The notes beneath the pieces were generated by a model. It saw only the letters and a program-made list of their open reading frames with translations, did no database searches and was not told where the DNA came from. From assembly GCA_900770225.1 (NCBI GenBank), contig CAAGJU010000199.1, positions 1-35,016 of the forward strand: a stretch of DNA of 35,016 bases. The letters are read 5' to 3'. How positions within the stretch are numbered: position 1 is the first letter of the stretch; every line of letters starts with the position of its first letter. Shown piece after piece: positions 15,641 through 24,026 of this stretch. Both the position numbers and the translations under genes were made by a program. This DNA comes from Lachnospiraceae bacterium. Lineage in GTDB: Bacteria > Bacillota > Clostridia > Lachnospirales > Lachnospiraceae.

Positions 15641-17131
15641 ATGGCTGGTATGGAAGTATATGCGGCAGATGGTCTTGATCTGCGACGAATCTATGACAGC
15701 GGCCAGTGTTTCCGCTGGCGGGATGAGGGTGACGGATGTTTTCTGATTCCGTCTGCCGGACACATCGTTATGGCCCGGCAGACGGCGGAGGACAGAATCC
15801 GGCTGTCCTGTGATGAGGAAGAATTCCAGACATACTGGCGAAGCTACTTTGATCTGGATACAGATTACGCGAAAATTGCAGCGATGGTCAGCCCGCAGGA
15901 TGCTTTTCTCACGCGCGCTGCTGCTGCCGGCCGTGGCATTCGCATTCTCCGGCAGGATCCGTGGGAGACACTGATCACGTTCATTCTCTCCCAGCGCAAA
16001 AACATACCAGCGATCCGCAGCTGCGTGGAGCGTCTGTGCGAGGCAGCGGGATCGACCGGAATGATAGTCCGGCGATTCCCTTCTGCAGAAGAAATCCTCG
16101 CTGCAGATGCCGCGGGAAAACTTGACGCCTGCGGTCTGGGGTACCGTCTGCCTTATATCCGGGAGACGGCGGAAGCCTTCGCGTCGAATCAGACAGACCA
16201 GCCAATTCAGCTAAATCAGACAAACCAGACAAACCCAATAGACAGGTTGTCCCAACTGTCAGACGATGACATGCTCGCCGCCCTCATGCAGTTGAAGGGG
16301 GTTGGCGTCAAGGTTGCGAAGTGCACCATGCTTTTCGGCTTTCATCGTCTTGATGCCTTTCCGGTAGATGTATGGATCAGCCGCGCTCTGGCGGAAGAAT
16401 ACCCGGATGACTTTGACTTTGCTGCTTACCGGCCTTATGGCGGCGTGATCCAGCAGTATATATTCGCTTATTACAGAGAAAATGCACGGCATCAACGGGC
16501 AGGAGAAACGGGAGTGATCAGAATGAGTGAGCGTTCAAAGACGGGTGACGGAAAGCGCAACGAAAACTATGAACACAGTGAGACCAGTGCTTTCCACCTG
16601 AAAAGACTCGACAGGAAACTCGCTTATCAGGGAAAGATCCTCGGGTTTTATCAGGACACAGTGGAACTGCCGGACGGCAGACAGGAGAAATGGGATTTTA
16701 TCCATCATCCTACTGGCGGTGCCTGCGTGGTTGCAGTGCTTCCGAATGGGAAAATCCTGATGGAAAGGCAGTATCGGCCGGCGATCGGCGCAGAAACGCT
16801 CGAACTGCCGGCGGGCGCCAGACAGACGCCGGAAGAGGATCCGAAGAAGACAGCGCGAAGGGAACTGGAAGAAGAGACCGGGTATACGTGTGGACGGCTT
16901 ATTTTTCTGGCTGAGGTCAGCAGCGCTCCGTCCTGGTGCGACGAGAAGACGTATATCTACCTAGCCGCCAATGTCCGGCTTGCCGGGGACAGGCATCTGG
17001 ATGAGGCGGAGGAGATTCGCCTGGAAACATACACGCCCAAACAGCTGCTCACAATGATCCGGCGGGGTAAGATATGCGACGCCAAGACCGTGGCAGGCAT
17101 TATGGCCTATGCTGTGTGGGAACATGTGTGA
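15641..17131 (+). CDS. 8-oxoguanine DNA glycosylase (OGG-type) fused to a Nudix hydrolase
   Basis: One uninterrupted frame of 496 residues. Residues 1-285 are an OGG-type HhH-GPD glycosylase: QCFRWR at about 22-27, helix-hairpin-helix LKGVGVK with catalytic Lys224, and FPVDVW with catalytic Asp243, spaced 19 residues apart as in human OGG1. It should excise 8-oxoguanine. Residues 313-496 are an ADP-ribose-pyrophosphatase-like Nudix domain with box residues RELEEETGY at 407-415; the loop before it has one extra residue relative to the GX5EX7 consensus. An Asn/Gln/Thr-rich insert lies at about 186-203. Inside the frame an ATG at 16523 is preceded by GGGAG with 8-base spacing, so a separate 202-residue Nudix protein may also be made. 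The N-terminal start is uncertain: GGAG lies only two bases before this ATG and 11 before the one at 15650. Confidence 0.85.
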   Translation: MAGMEVYAADGLDLRRIYDSGQCFRWRDEGDGCFLIPSAGHIVMARQTAEDRIRLSCDEEEFQTYWRSYFDLDTDYAKIAAMVSPQDAFLTRAAAAGRGIRILRQDPWETLITFILSQRKNIPAIRSCVERLCEAAGSTGMIVRRFPSAEEILAADAAGKLDACGLGYRLPYIRETAEAFASNQTDQPIQLNQTNQTNPIDRLSQLSDDDMLAALMQLKGVGVKVAKCTMLFGFHRLDAFPVDVWISRALAEEYPDDFDFAAYRPYGGVIQQYIFAYYRENARHQRAGETGVIRMSERSKTGDGKRNENYEHSETSAFHLKRLDRKLAYQGKILGFYQDTVELPDGRQEKWDFIHHPTGGACVVAVLPNGKILMERQYRPAIGAETLELPAGARQTPEEDPKKTARRELEEETGYTCGRLIFLAEVSSAPSWCDEKTYIYLAANVRLAGDRHLDEAEEIRLETYTPKQLLTMIRRGKICDAKTVAGIMAYAVWEHV

Positions 17132-17341
17132 TGCATGCTTTGTGATCACCGATTCTTTCGTATGTTCGCTCATCGATATTGAAGCAGGAACATGACTGTC
17201 ACCGATGGGTAATAGTAACTGTCGGATGGATGTTTATCTGTTTTGACACAGAACAGTTCTGACGCAGATGGCTTTCAAAGCAAATCAGCCCACATGCCGA
17301 TCATCTTCGGCGGCAAGTGCATGTAAATTGGGAGGAACGAC

Positions 17342-17971
17342 ATGGTTTCGTATAAAAATATCGTATTCGACATGGGCCGCGTTCTGGCGGATTATGACGC
17401 TAACCGCGCAACAGAGAAATATACGGATGACCCCGCGATCATCCGCGAAGTCAATCTTGTCGTCTATCATTCCGGCGAATGGACGCTGCTCGACGGCGGT
17501 CTGATCTCGGACGAAGAAGCTCTGAAAAACATGCTGAGGCGCTGTTCTTCGGATGAGGTACGCCGGGCAGCGGAATTCAGTTTCCGCCACTGGGACGATT
17601 ACAACCTCTGGCAGCATCCCGGCATGGACCGCGTCATCGCTGACCTGAAGCAGGCCGGCAAGGGACTTTACATTCTCTCCAATGTAAGTCTCCGCATGGC
17701 AGTCAATGACCGCTGGCGTGAATACGTACCTTATCCGGATGACTTCGATGGTGTTTTCCTCTCTGCGGAATACAAGATGCTGAAACCGCAGCCGATCATC
17801 TATGAGACTTTCTGCAACCGGTACGGGCTGAAAGCAGAGGACTGCCTGTTCATCGATGACTTGAAGCGCAACATCGATGCGGCGAAGGCCTGCGGCATGG
17901 GCGGCATTGTCTTCGACGGGGATGCGGAGAAACTGCGGAAGGATCTATTGGGAACTGATGACCGGAAATGA
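17342..17971 (+). CDS. HAD superfamily phosphatase (YihX-like)
   Basis: A 209-residue HAD hydrolase. Motif I is FDMGRVLADYD with the nucleophilic Asp10; the DxG form is the one seen in YihX-type sugar phosphatases. Motif II is ILSN (about 115-118), the motif III lysine lies in KMLKPQ (about 145-150), and motif IV is CLFIDDLKRNI (about 168-178). A helical cap occupies about 15-90. YihX removes phosphate from glucose-1-phosphate; the true substrate here is unknown. GGGAGG precedes the ATG with good spacing. The gene stands alone, 210 bases after the OGG-Nudix gene, and is followed by a long imperfect inverted repeat. Confidence 0.88.
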   Translation: MVSYKNIVFDMGRVLADYDANRATEKYTDDPAIIREVNLVVYHSGEWTLLDGGLISDEEALKNMLRRCSSDEVRRAAEFSFRHWDDYNLWQHPGMDRVIADLKQAGKGLYILSNVSLRMAVNDRWREYVPYPDDFDGVFLSAEYKMLKPQPIIYETFCNRYGLKAEDCLFIDDLKRNIDAAKACGMGGIVFDGDAEKLRKDLLGTDDRK

Positions 17972-17980
17972 CAGGATTTT

Positions 17981-18045
17981 CTTGCTTTTTCTTTCTTTCT
18001 TTTGCATAATAAGAAAGAAAAAGAAAGAAAACAAGGAAAAGCAAG
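17981..18045. repeat. Imperfect polypyrimidine/polypurine inverted repeat
   Basis: CTTGCTTTTTC at the left pairs with GAAAAGCAAG at the right (18036-18045), and inner runs of CTTT pair with AAGAAAG around a TTGCATAAT loop. The structure spans nearly the whole gap between the HAD gene and the AlbA_2 gene and ends next to the latter's ribosome site. The T-rich left arm could serve as a terminator, and the purine arm contains the translation signal. Confidence 0.65.
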
Positions 18046-18057
18046 GAAGGAAATCAC

Positions 18058-19404
18058 ATGCGTTTTGAGGATCAGGATATCGAATTTAAACAACAGTATG
18101 TATCTGACATCAAAAAAGAAGTACTGGCTTTCATTAATGCCGATGGCGGAACAGTTCTGATCGGTGTTCGTAAAGATGGCAAGATCCTTGGCGTGAATAA
18201 TCCGGACGAAGTAATGCTTCAGGTGGCGAATTCTCTGAAGGATTCTCTGGTGCCGGATGTAATGCCTTTCGTTTCGATTCACACGGAAACGATGGAGGGA
18301 AAAGAAGTCGTTGAGATCGATGTTTCAACAGGGACGAACCGTCCTTATTACCTGAAGGACAAAGGCCTGAGAGCAGGCGGTGTATATGTTCGTAAGGGGA
18401 GTTCTTCGCAACCTGTGACAGACGAGGGGATTCGGGAGATGATTCGGGCTTCATCCGGAGACTCTTTTGAAGAGATGAGAAGCCTGAATCAATCATTGAC
18501 ATTTGATACATTCCATTCGGAAATGAAGAGAAAGAACATCGAATTCGGAAAAGAAAAGATGCGAACGCTGAAGATGATCGGAGAGGACGGATTGTATACC
18601 AATCTGGCGCTTCTTCTGTCAGATCAGTGTCCGTCAACAATCAAAGTCGCTGTCTTTCAAGGAGCAGATAAAGCGCTGTTCCGGGACAGAAAAGAATTTA
18701 ACGGTTCTATTCTGAAACAACTGGAGGAAGTTTATCAGTTTATCGATCTTAATAATAAAACGCGGGCTGTTTTTTCCAGACTTGAAAGAACAGATATCCG
18801 CGATTATCCGGAAGCCGCACTTCGTGAGGCACTCCTGAATTGTATTGTACACAGGGATTATTCATATAGTGGGAGCACGTTGATCAATATTTATGATGAC
18901 CGAATGGAGTATGTCTCCCTTGGCGGATTGGTTCCCGGTCTGGAGTTGGATTCCATATTCCTTGGGGTATCGGTGCCGAGAAATCCGAATCTTGCGGCTG
19001 TCTTCTACAGGATGCATCTCATAGAAAGCTATGGAACCGGAATCAGTAAAATTCAGCGGGAATATGGAAACTTCCCAGTAAAGCCTAAATTTGAAACCGC
19101 CAAAGGAGTCTTCCGGGTTACGCTGCCTAACCGAAACTATGAGTCGACAGCATCCGAAGATGGGATTGCGCATGCAGACAATACAGTTTCCATACAAAAG
19201 CATGATACTATGTTGAATCAGAATCAGGTGATTCTCGATTTTGTAACAGAACATGGGCAGATTACCAGAAAGCAGGTGGAAGAGCTATTGTCCGTCAGTA
19301 CGACAAAAGCTTACCATGTGTTGACAGAGCTCTGCAAAAAACAAGAGCTTCAGACGAAGGGGAATGGCAGAGCAAGGGTATATGTTGCTTTTAAAATGAA
19401 TTGA
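18058..19404 (+). CDS. AlbA_2 (Schlafen-like) / ATP-binding / winged-helix protein
   Basis: A 448-residue protein of the family usually annotated as RNA-binding or putative transcriptional regulator. The AlbA_2 (PF04326) domain covers about 1-125 (DIEFKQQYV, FINADGGTVLIGV). A GHKL-type ATP-binding C-terminal domain follows at about 240-365 (EAALREALLNCIVHRDYS, GLVPGL, ESYGTGI). A winged-helix segment lies at about 385-445 (QITRKQVEELLSVSTTKAYHVL). Some relatives lie in defence or mobile contexts, others are regulators; the function here is not known. AAGGAAGG upstream sets the start. Base composition is visibly more AT-rich than the flanking genes, consistent with recent acquisition. No partner gene is adjacent. 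Confidence 0.87.
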   Translation: MRFEDQDIEFKQQYVSDIKKEVLAFINADGGTVLIGVRKDGKILGVNNPDEVMLQVANSLKDSLVPDVMPFVSIHTETMEGKEVVEIDVSTGTNRPYYLKDKGLRAGGVYVRKGSSSQPVTDEGIREMIRASSGDSFEEMRSLNQSLTFDTFHSEMKRKNIEFGKEKMRTLKMIGEDGLYTNLALLLSDQCPSTIKVAVFQGADKALFRDRKEFNGSILKQLEEVYQFIDLNNKTRAVFSRLERTDIRDYPEAALREALLNCIVHRDYSYSGSTLINIYDDRMEYVSLGGLVPGLELDSIFLGVSVPRNPNLAAVFYRMHLIESYGTGISKIQREYGNFPVKPKFETAKGVFRVTLPNRNYESTASEDGIAHADNTVSIQKHDTMLNQNQVILDFVTEHGQITRKQVEELLSVSTTKAYHVLTELCKKQELQTKGNGRARVYVAFKMN

Positions 19405-19501
19405 ATGTTTTTTCATAGCTTCTGGCTTCATAAGCGCCTGTAAACGCATCAGACTTAAACAATCGGACATAAACGATCATAATACGGTGTAAGCCCCTCC
19501 G

Positions 19502-19530
19502 TTGACAAAGTCCTCTGCAGTAGTTACAAT
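19502..19530 (+). promoter_or_regulatory. Sigma-A promoter of aspS
   Basis: TTGACA (19502-19507), a 17-base spacer and TACAAT (19525-19530) form a near-consensus promoter. The resulting leader is only about 60 bases, too short for a T-box. Confidence 0.85.
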
Positions 19531-19596
19531 GTTTAGCGTTAAATTTTCAGAGGAAAACGCCTTTCCGCAGGCAAAACAGAAACTGGAGGCGGCAAC

Positions 19597-21354
19597 ATGG
19601 CTTTGGAACTTTCAAAAACTTATCGGGACCGTCAGCTGAATCAGATCAGCGAGGCAGACGTGGGAAAAACGCTGCGCCTGGCCGGCTGGGTGGAAAATAT
19701 CCGCGATCACGGCGGCGTGTCTTTTATTGATCTTCGGGATATGTACGGTGTGGTGCAGGTTGTTCTGCGCGACACGAGTCTTCTTGACGGCATTGTGAAG
19801 GAAGAGTGCATCTCCGTGGAAGGACTGGTGGAGCACCGCGACGAGGATACCTATAATCCGAAGATTCCGACAGGAACCATCGAACTCGAGGCACATTCGA
19901 TCACGATCCTCGGAAAAGTATACCGCCAGCTGCCGTTTGAGATCATCACTTCCCACGAGATCCGCGAGGATGTGCGTCTCAAATACCGCTATCTGGACCT
20001 GCGCAACAGAAAGGTTCTCGATAACATTCTGTTCCGTTCGAAGGTCATTGCTTTTCTTCGTCAGAAGATGACGGAGCTCGGCTTTGTCGAGATCCAGACA
20101 CCGATTCTCACGAGCTCTTCGCCCGAAGGCGCGCGTGACTACATCGTGCCGTCCCGCAAATTCAAGGGTAAATTCTATGCGCTGCCGCAGGCACCGCAGC
20201 AGTTCAAGCAGCTGCTGATGGTTTCCGGCATCGACAAGTATTTCCAGATCGCGCCGTGCTTCCGTGATGAGGATGCGCGTGCGGACCGTTCACCGGGCGA
20301 GTTCTATCAGCTCGACTATGAGATGTGCTTTGCGACGCAGGAGGATATTTTCCGTGTCGGCGAGGCGGTTCTCACGGAGACGTTCAAAAAATTTGCGCCG
20401 GAGGGCTCCATTGTGACGGATGCGCCGTATCCGGTCATCAGCTATAAGCAGGCGATGCTGGAGTTCGGCTCGGACAAGCCGGATCTCAGAAACCCGCTGA
20501 GAATTATCGATGTCACTGAATTTTTCCAGCGCTGCACCTTCAAGGGCTTCCTGAACAAGACGGTTCGCGCAATCCGCGTCCAGAGCCGCATGTCCAAGGG
20601 CTTCCAGGAAAAATTACTGAAGTTCGCGCAGTCCATCGGTATGGGCGGCCTCGGCTACCTCGAGGTGCTGGAGGACGGAACCTTCAAGGGACCGATCGAC
20701 AAGTTTATTCCGGCGGATATGAAGCAGGAACTGAAGGACATCGCGCATCTGGAGATCGGCGATACGATCTACTTTATCGCCGACAAAGAGATGCAGGCGT
20801 CGCTCTATGCGGGACAGATCCGCAATGAGCTGGGCGAGAAGCTTGGCCTTGTGGAGAAAAATGCGTTCCGCTTCTGCTTTGTCAACGACTTCCCGATGTA
20901 CGAGTATAATCAGGAAGAGAAGCGCCTCGACTTCACGCACAACCCGTTCTCGATGCCGCAGGGCGGCCTTGAGGCGCTGAATACGCAGAAGCCTGAGGAG
21001 ATCCTCGCTTATCAGTTTGATATTGTGTGCAACGGTGTGGAGCTTTCCTCCGGTGCCGTCCGCAACCACGATGTGGAGATCATGAAGAGGGCCTTCGAGA
21101 TCGCCGGTTACACAGAAGACGATCTGAAGCAGAAGTTCGGGGCCCTCTATAACGCCTTCCAGTTCGGAGCACCGCCGCACGCCGGCATGGCGCCCGGCAT
21201 CGACCGTATGATCATGCTGCTCCGCAATGAGGACAATATCCGTGAGGTCATCGCATTCCCGATGAACGGCAATGCGCAGGATCTTATGTGCGGTGCGCCG
21301 GGTACGGTTACCGAGACACAGCTGCGTGAGGCACATATCAAGGTAAGAGACTGA
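19597..21354 (+). CDS. aspS: Aspartyl-tRNA synthetase
   Basis: A 585-residue class II synthetase of the bacterial AspRS type. An anticodon-binding OB fold lies at about 1-110, then the catalytic core with FVEIQTPILTSSSPEGARDY, motif 2 (FRDEDARADRSPGEFYQLDY), the bacterial insertion domain (about 280-420), and motif 3 (GMAPGIDRMIML). It charges tRNA-Asp in the cytoplasm. GGAGG eight bases before the ATG defines the start. Several core sequences (DARADRSPGEFYQL; NPFSMPQGGLEAL) look more like alphaproteobacterial AspRS than the DLRADRQPEF form common in Firmicutes; this is from memory of the families and needs a tree. A terminator follows at 21421. Confidence 0.95.
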   Translation: MALELSKTYRDRQLNQISEADVGKTLRLAGWVENIRDHGGVSFIDLRDMYGVVQVVLRDTSLLDGIVKEECISVEGLVEHRDEDTYNPKIPTGTIELEAHSITILGKVYRQLPFEIITSHEIREDVRLKYRYLDLRNRKVLDNILFRSKVIAFLRQKMTELGFVEIQTPILTSSSPEGARDYIVPSRKFKGKFYALPQAPQQFKQLLMVSGIDKYFQIAPCFRDEDARADRSPGEFYQLDYEMCFATQEDIFRVGEAVLTETFKKFAPEGSIVTDAPYPVISYKQAMLEFGSDKPDLRNPLRIIDVTEFFQRCTFKGFLNKTVRAIRVQSRMSKGFQEKLLKFAQSIGMGGLGYLEVLEDGTFKGPIDKFIPADMKQELKDIAHLEIGDTIYFIADKEMQASLYAGQIRNELGEKLGLVEKNAFRFCFVNDFPMYEYNQEEKRLDFTHNPFSMPQGGLEALNTQKPEEILAYQFDIVCNGVELSSGAVRNHDVEIMKRAFEIAGYTEDDLKQKFGALYNAFQFGAPPHAGMAPGIDRMIMLLRNEDNIREVIAFPMNGNAQDLMCGAPGTVTETQLREAHIKVRD

Positions 21355-21420
21355 TACAAATGATGCTGAAAGGTGCCGCCTGTAAAAACGGCGCCGTGAG
21401 GCATCTATATACAAAATTTT

Positions 21421-21450
21421 ACGGCCGGCTTGCATAAACCGGCCGTTTTC
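21421..21450 (+). terminator. Intrinsic terminator after aspS
   Basis: ACGGCCGG (21421-21428) and CCGGCCGT (21439-21446) form an 8-bp GC-rich stem with a 10-base loop, followed by TTTTCTT. A weaker hairpin precedes it at about 21372-21395. Confidence 0.85.
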
Positions 21451-21635
21451 TTCCGTGTAACTTTCTTTCTGTTCAAATAGAGTTGTCACAGCCAATGATT
21501 GTCTCTATTCATTTTAGTAGTTAAATACAATGAAAACGTCTATTACTGCTGATGGTTGTCTGTCAATTTTTGAATTTTACTTAAAGAAGTTTAGTATGAT
21601 ATAGTCGCTTTGTGCGCGGCGGAGGGCTAAATGCT

Positions 21636-22499
21636 ATGATGCACGATATCGAACCGAAGGTTTTTTACAATGAGTTCAGCGATCACCAGCCCAAAGGGTC
21701 GGAGACTGCTCTGTTTTACCATGGGCAGTTCACCCTGCTGAGGCACTGCCCGGACGGGACGTTTGTTTTTCCACATGTCAGTGATTTTGAAGGGACGGGC
21801 GCCCGGTTCACCTATCTGTTCAGGATCGATGACGAGGAGTTTTTCCTCGTGGAATATTCGGACGGGCTGTCGCTGGAGAATGCTGTTCCGGAGAAGCTGC
21901 GGGACGAGTACACCTTTGAAAAAACCTGGTTTTTCCGCGGAGCTGAGCCGCGTTACCGGGCGTATGCCGGCATCACGGGCCTTCAGCTTGCGGACTGGTA
22001 CCGGGCACACAGGATCTGCGGGGAGTGCGGAACAGAGCTGCAGAAGGATCATAAGGAGCGCATGATGCGGTGCCCGTCCTGCGGCCGGCTGTATTATCCG
22101 ACGATCTGTCCCGGCGTCATCGTAGGGGTTGTTCACAACGGCCGCCTTCTGATGAGCCGCTACGCTGGCAGGGAGTATAAAAATTATGCGCTGATCGCGG
22201 GCTTTAACGAGACGGGAGAATCGATCGAGCAGACGGTGCGCCGTGAGGTCATGGAAGAAGTTGGGCTGAAGGTGAAGAATCTGCAGTATTACAAGAGCCA
22301 GCCGTGGCCTTTTTCCGACACGCTGCTGATGGGATTTTTCTGTGAGCTGGACGGAGATGACGAGAGCATCCGTCTCGAGGAGGATGAGCTCTCAGAGGCT
22401 GCGTTCTATGCGCCGGAGGACGTACCGGACGACAACGAGCATGCGTCGCTGACGGCGGAGATGATGATGGTGTTTAAGCGCAGGTATCAGAAAGCTTAA
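21636..22499 (+). CDS. nudC: NAD(+) diphosphatase / NADH pyrophosphatase
   Basis: A 287-residue NudC. The zinc ribbon is CGEC and CPSC (about 128-150); the Nudix box begins GFNETGE and ends REVMEEVGL; the NudC-specific SQPWPFSDTLLMGF follows. The enzyme cleaves NAD(H) to NMN(H) and AMP and can remove NAD caps from RNA. Length is slightly above the E. coli protein (257). GGAGG ten bases before this ATG sets the start; a second ATG follows at once. A possible -10 TATGAT lies at 21595 with an imperfect TTGAAT upstream. The gene is monocistronic, followed by a repeat element that may also stop transcription. Confidence 0.93.
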   Translation: MMHDIEPKVFYNEFSDHQPKGSETALFYHGQFTLLRHCPDGTFVFPHVSDFEGTGARFTYLFRIDDEEFFLVEYSDGLSLENAVPEKLRDEYTFEKTWFFRGAEPRYRAYAGITGLQLADWYRAHRICGECGTELQKDHKERMMRCPSCGRLYYPTICPGVIVGVVHNGRLLMSRYAGREYKNYALIAGFNETGESIEQTVRREVMEEVGLKVKNLQYYKSQPWPFSDTLLMGFFCELDGDDESIRLEEDELSEAAFYAPEDVPDDNEHASLTAEMMMVFKRRYQKA

Positions 22500-22570
22500 T
22501 ACAGTACTGTGCCGACTGCGGGAATCGCGAAGCGATGTAGCAGTCGGGTTTAATACAATACTACTGTGGC
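22497..22570. repeat. Short member of the GAA-hairpin repeat family
   Basis: Two related ends in direct orientation, CTTAATACAGTACTGTG (22498-22514) and TTTAATACAATACTACTGTG (22550-22569), flank a two-tier hairpin. The outer stem is CCGACTGC (22512-22519) with GCAGTCGG (22540-22547); the inner hairpin is ATCGC-GAA-GCGAT (22524-22536). It starts within the last codons of nudC and could double as its terminator. A duplicated TCTGACATG follows at about 22576-22594. The gap onward to galE holds TATAAT at 22645 without a good -35. Confidence 0.65.
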
Positions 22571-22797
22571 GTTATTTCTGACATGTTCTGACATGGGATT
22601 TATCGAGAAAAGAGAAAATGAGAGAAATTTGCTACACTATCGGCTATAATGGGAATAACGATCTGCGTGCGGCAGATTCAGGCAGCGGCGGCTATGCGTT
22701 TGAAGGCTGACCTGCGTTGCAGACATGCGACGCGCAGTGCAGAAAACGCTGCTGTACGGTACATGGAGCGGTTTGAGCGGGACAGGAGGGTCAGGAA

Positions 22798-23820
22798 ATG
22801 AACATACTTGTTACAGGAGGAGCCGGCTATATTGGAAGCCACACCTGTGTGGAGCTTCTGAATGCGGGATACGGCGTTGTCGTTATTGATAATCTCTACA
22901 ATTCCAACCAGAAGGCGATCGACCGGATCGAACAGATTACGGGTAAAAAAGTGAAGTTCTACGAGAATGATGTGCTCGACAGAGATGCGCTGGAGAAGAT
23001 CTTCAGCGAGAACAGTATCGATGCCGTCATTCATTTTGCCGGCCTGAAGGCTGTGGGAGAGTCGGTTCACAAGCCGATCGAGTATTATCACACCAATATC
23101 GGCGGTACGCTCACGCTTGTCGATGTGATGCGTGAGCACAACTGCAAAAATATCATCTTCAGTTCTTCTGCAACGGTTTACGGCGATCCGGCGGAGATTC
23201 CGATCTCGGAGAACTGCCCGAAGGGCACATGCACGAATCCCTATGGCTGGACGAAGTGGATGCAGGAGCAGATCCTCACGGATATCCACACGGCGGATCC
23301 GGCGTGGAATGTAATTCTTCTCCGTTACTTCAACCCGATCGGCGCGCACAAGAGCGGCCTCATCGGAGAGGATCCGAAGGGCATTCCGAACAATCTTCTT
23401 CCGTACGTGGCGCAGGTGGCCATCGGCAAGCTGCCGCAGGTCAATGTGTTCGGAGATGATTATGATACGCCGGACGGCACCGGTGTCCGCGATTACATCC
23501 ATGTCGTTGACCTGGCGCGCGGCCACGTAAAAGCTGTGGAGCGTCTTGCGAAAAATGACGGCGTCTTCATCTGCAATCTGGGCACGGGCAAGGGCTATTC
23601 CGTTCTCGATGTGATCCATGCTTTCGAGAAGGCCTGCGGCCACAAGCTGAAATACGAGATCAGGCCCCGCCGCGACGGCGATATCGCGACCTGCTACTGC
23701 AATCCGGAGAAGGCTGAGAAGGAGCTTGGCTGGAAGGCGGAGTATACGCTGGATGACATGTGCGCGGATTCGTGGAAATGGCAGACCATGAACCCTGACG
23801 GCTATAATACCAAGGGCTGA
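22798..23820 (+). CDS. galE: UDP-glucose 4-epimerase
   Basis: A 340-residue GalE of the extended short-chain dehydrogenase family. The NAD-binding GGAGYIGS is at 7-14, the catalytic Ser lies in FSSSATVYG (about 120-128), and the YxxxK pair is in NPYGWTKWMQE (about 147-157). It interconverts UDP-glucose and UDP-galactose for galactose use and for envelope polysaccharide. AGGAGGG seven bases before the ATG sets the start. Residues around the active site are WTKW rather than the commoner RTKL, a mild variant. No other Leloir-pathway gene is adjacent, so a cell-surface role is as likely as galactose catabolism. Confidence 0.95.
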   Translation: MNILVTGGAGYIGSHTCVELLNAGYGVVVIDNLYNSNQKAIDRIEQITGKKVKFYENDVLDRDALEKIFSENSIDAVIHFAGLKAVGESVHKPIEYYHTNIGGTLTLVDVMREHNCKNIIFSSSATVYGDPAEIPISENCPKGTCTNPYGWTKWMQEQILTDIHTADPAWNVILLRYFNPIGAHKSGLIGEDPKGIPNNLLPYVAQVAIGKLPQVNVFGDDYDTPDGTGVRDYIHVVDLARGHVKAVERLAKNDGVFICNLGTGKGYSVLDVIHAFEKACGHKLKYEIRPRRDGDIATCYCNPEKAEKELGWKAEYTLDDMCADSWKWQTMNPDGYNTKG

Positions 23821-23831
23821 ACTGCACTGTA

Positions 23832-23895
23832 AATATCATCCTCAGATGCCGGCACTTGATGGGAATATCATTCTCAGGTGCCGGCATTTGATGGA
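23832..23895. repeat. Tandem duplication, 32-bp unit
   Basis: Two copies (23832-23863 and 23864-23895) differ at about four positions; each holds AATATCAT and GCCGGCA. They lie right after galE, before the convergent terminator. Confidence 0.75.
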
Positions 23896-23985
23896 AAGGA
23901 ATTAGACATACAACGGGCGTCATTTGCCGGCGTCGGGATTTCAACAGGACGCAGACAACAGCGAAATATGCAAAAGAGAAGTTAT

Positions 23986-24015
23986 AGAAAAGCAGGGCCG
24001 TGGCCCTGCTTTTCT
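23986..24015. terminator. Bidirectional terminator between galE and luxS
   Basis: A 14-bp perfect inverted repeat (23986-23999 and 24002-24015) has a GC-rich centre (GCAGGGCC/GGCCCTGC) and A-rich left and T-rich right ends. It can stop transcription from both sides and lies 11 bases beyond the luxS stop. Confidence 0.9.
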
Positions 24016-24026
24016 GCGCTCTGTGA

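Noticed and set aside
16495..16525. A frameshift or assembly error explaining the OGG-Nudix fusion.
   Set aside because: Both domains are complete and in the same frame with a natural-looking linker, so no error is needed; resequencing would settle it.
19531..19596. Possible T-box leader before aspS.
   Set aside because: The leader is only about 60 bases and lacks a T-box sequence or antiterminator.
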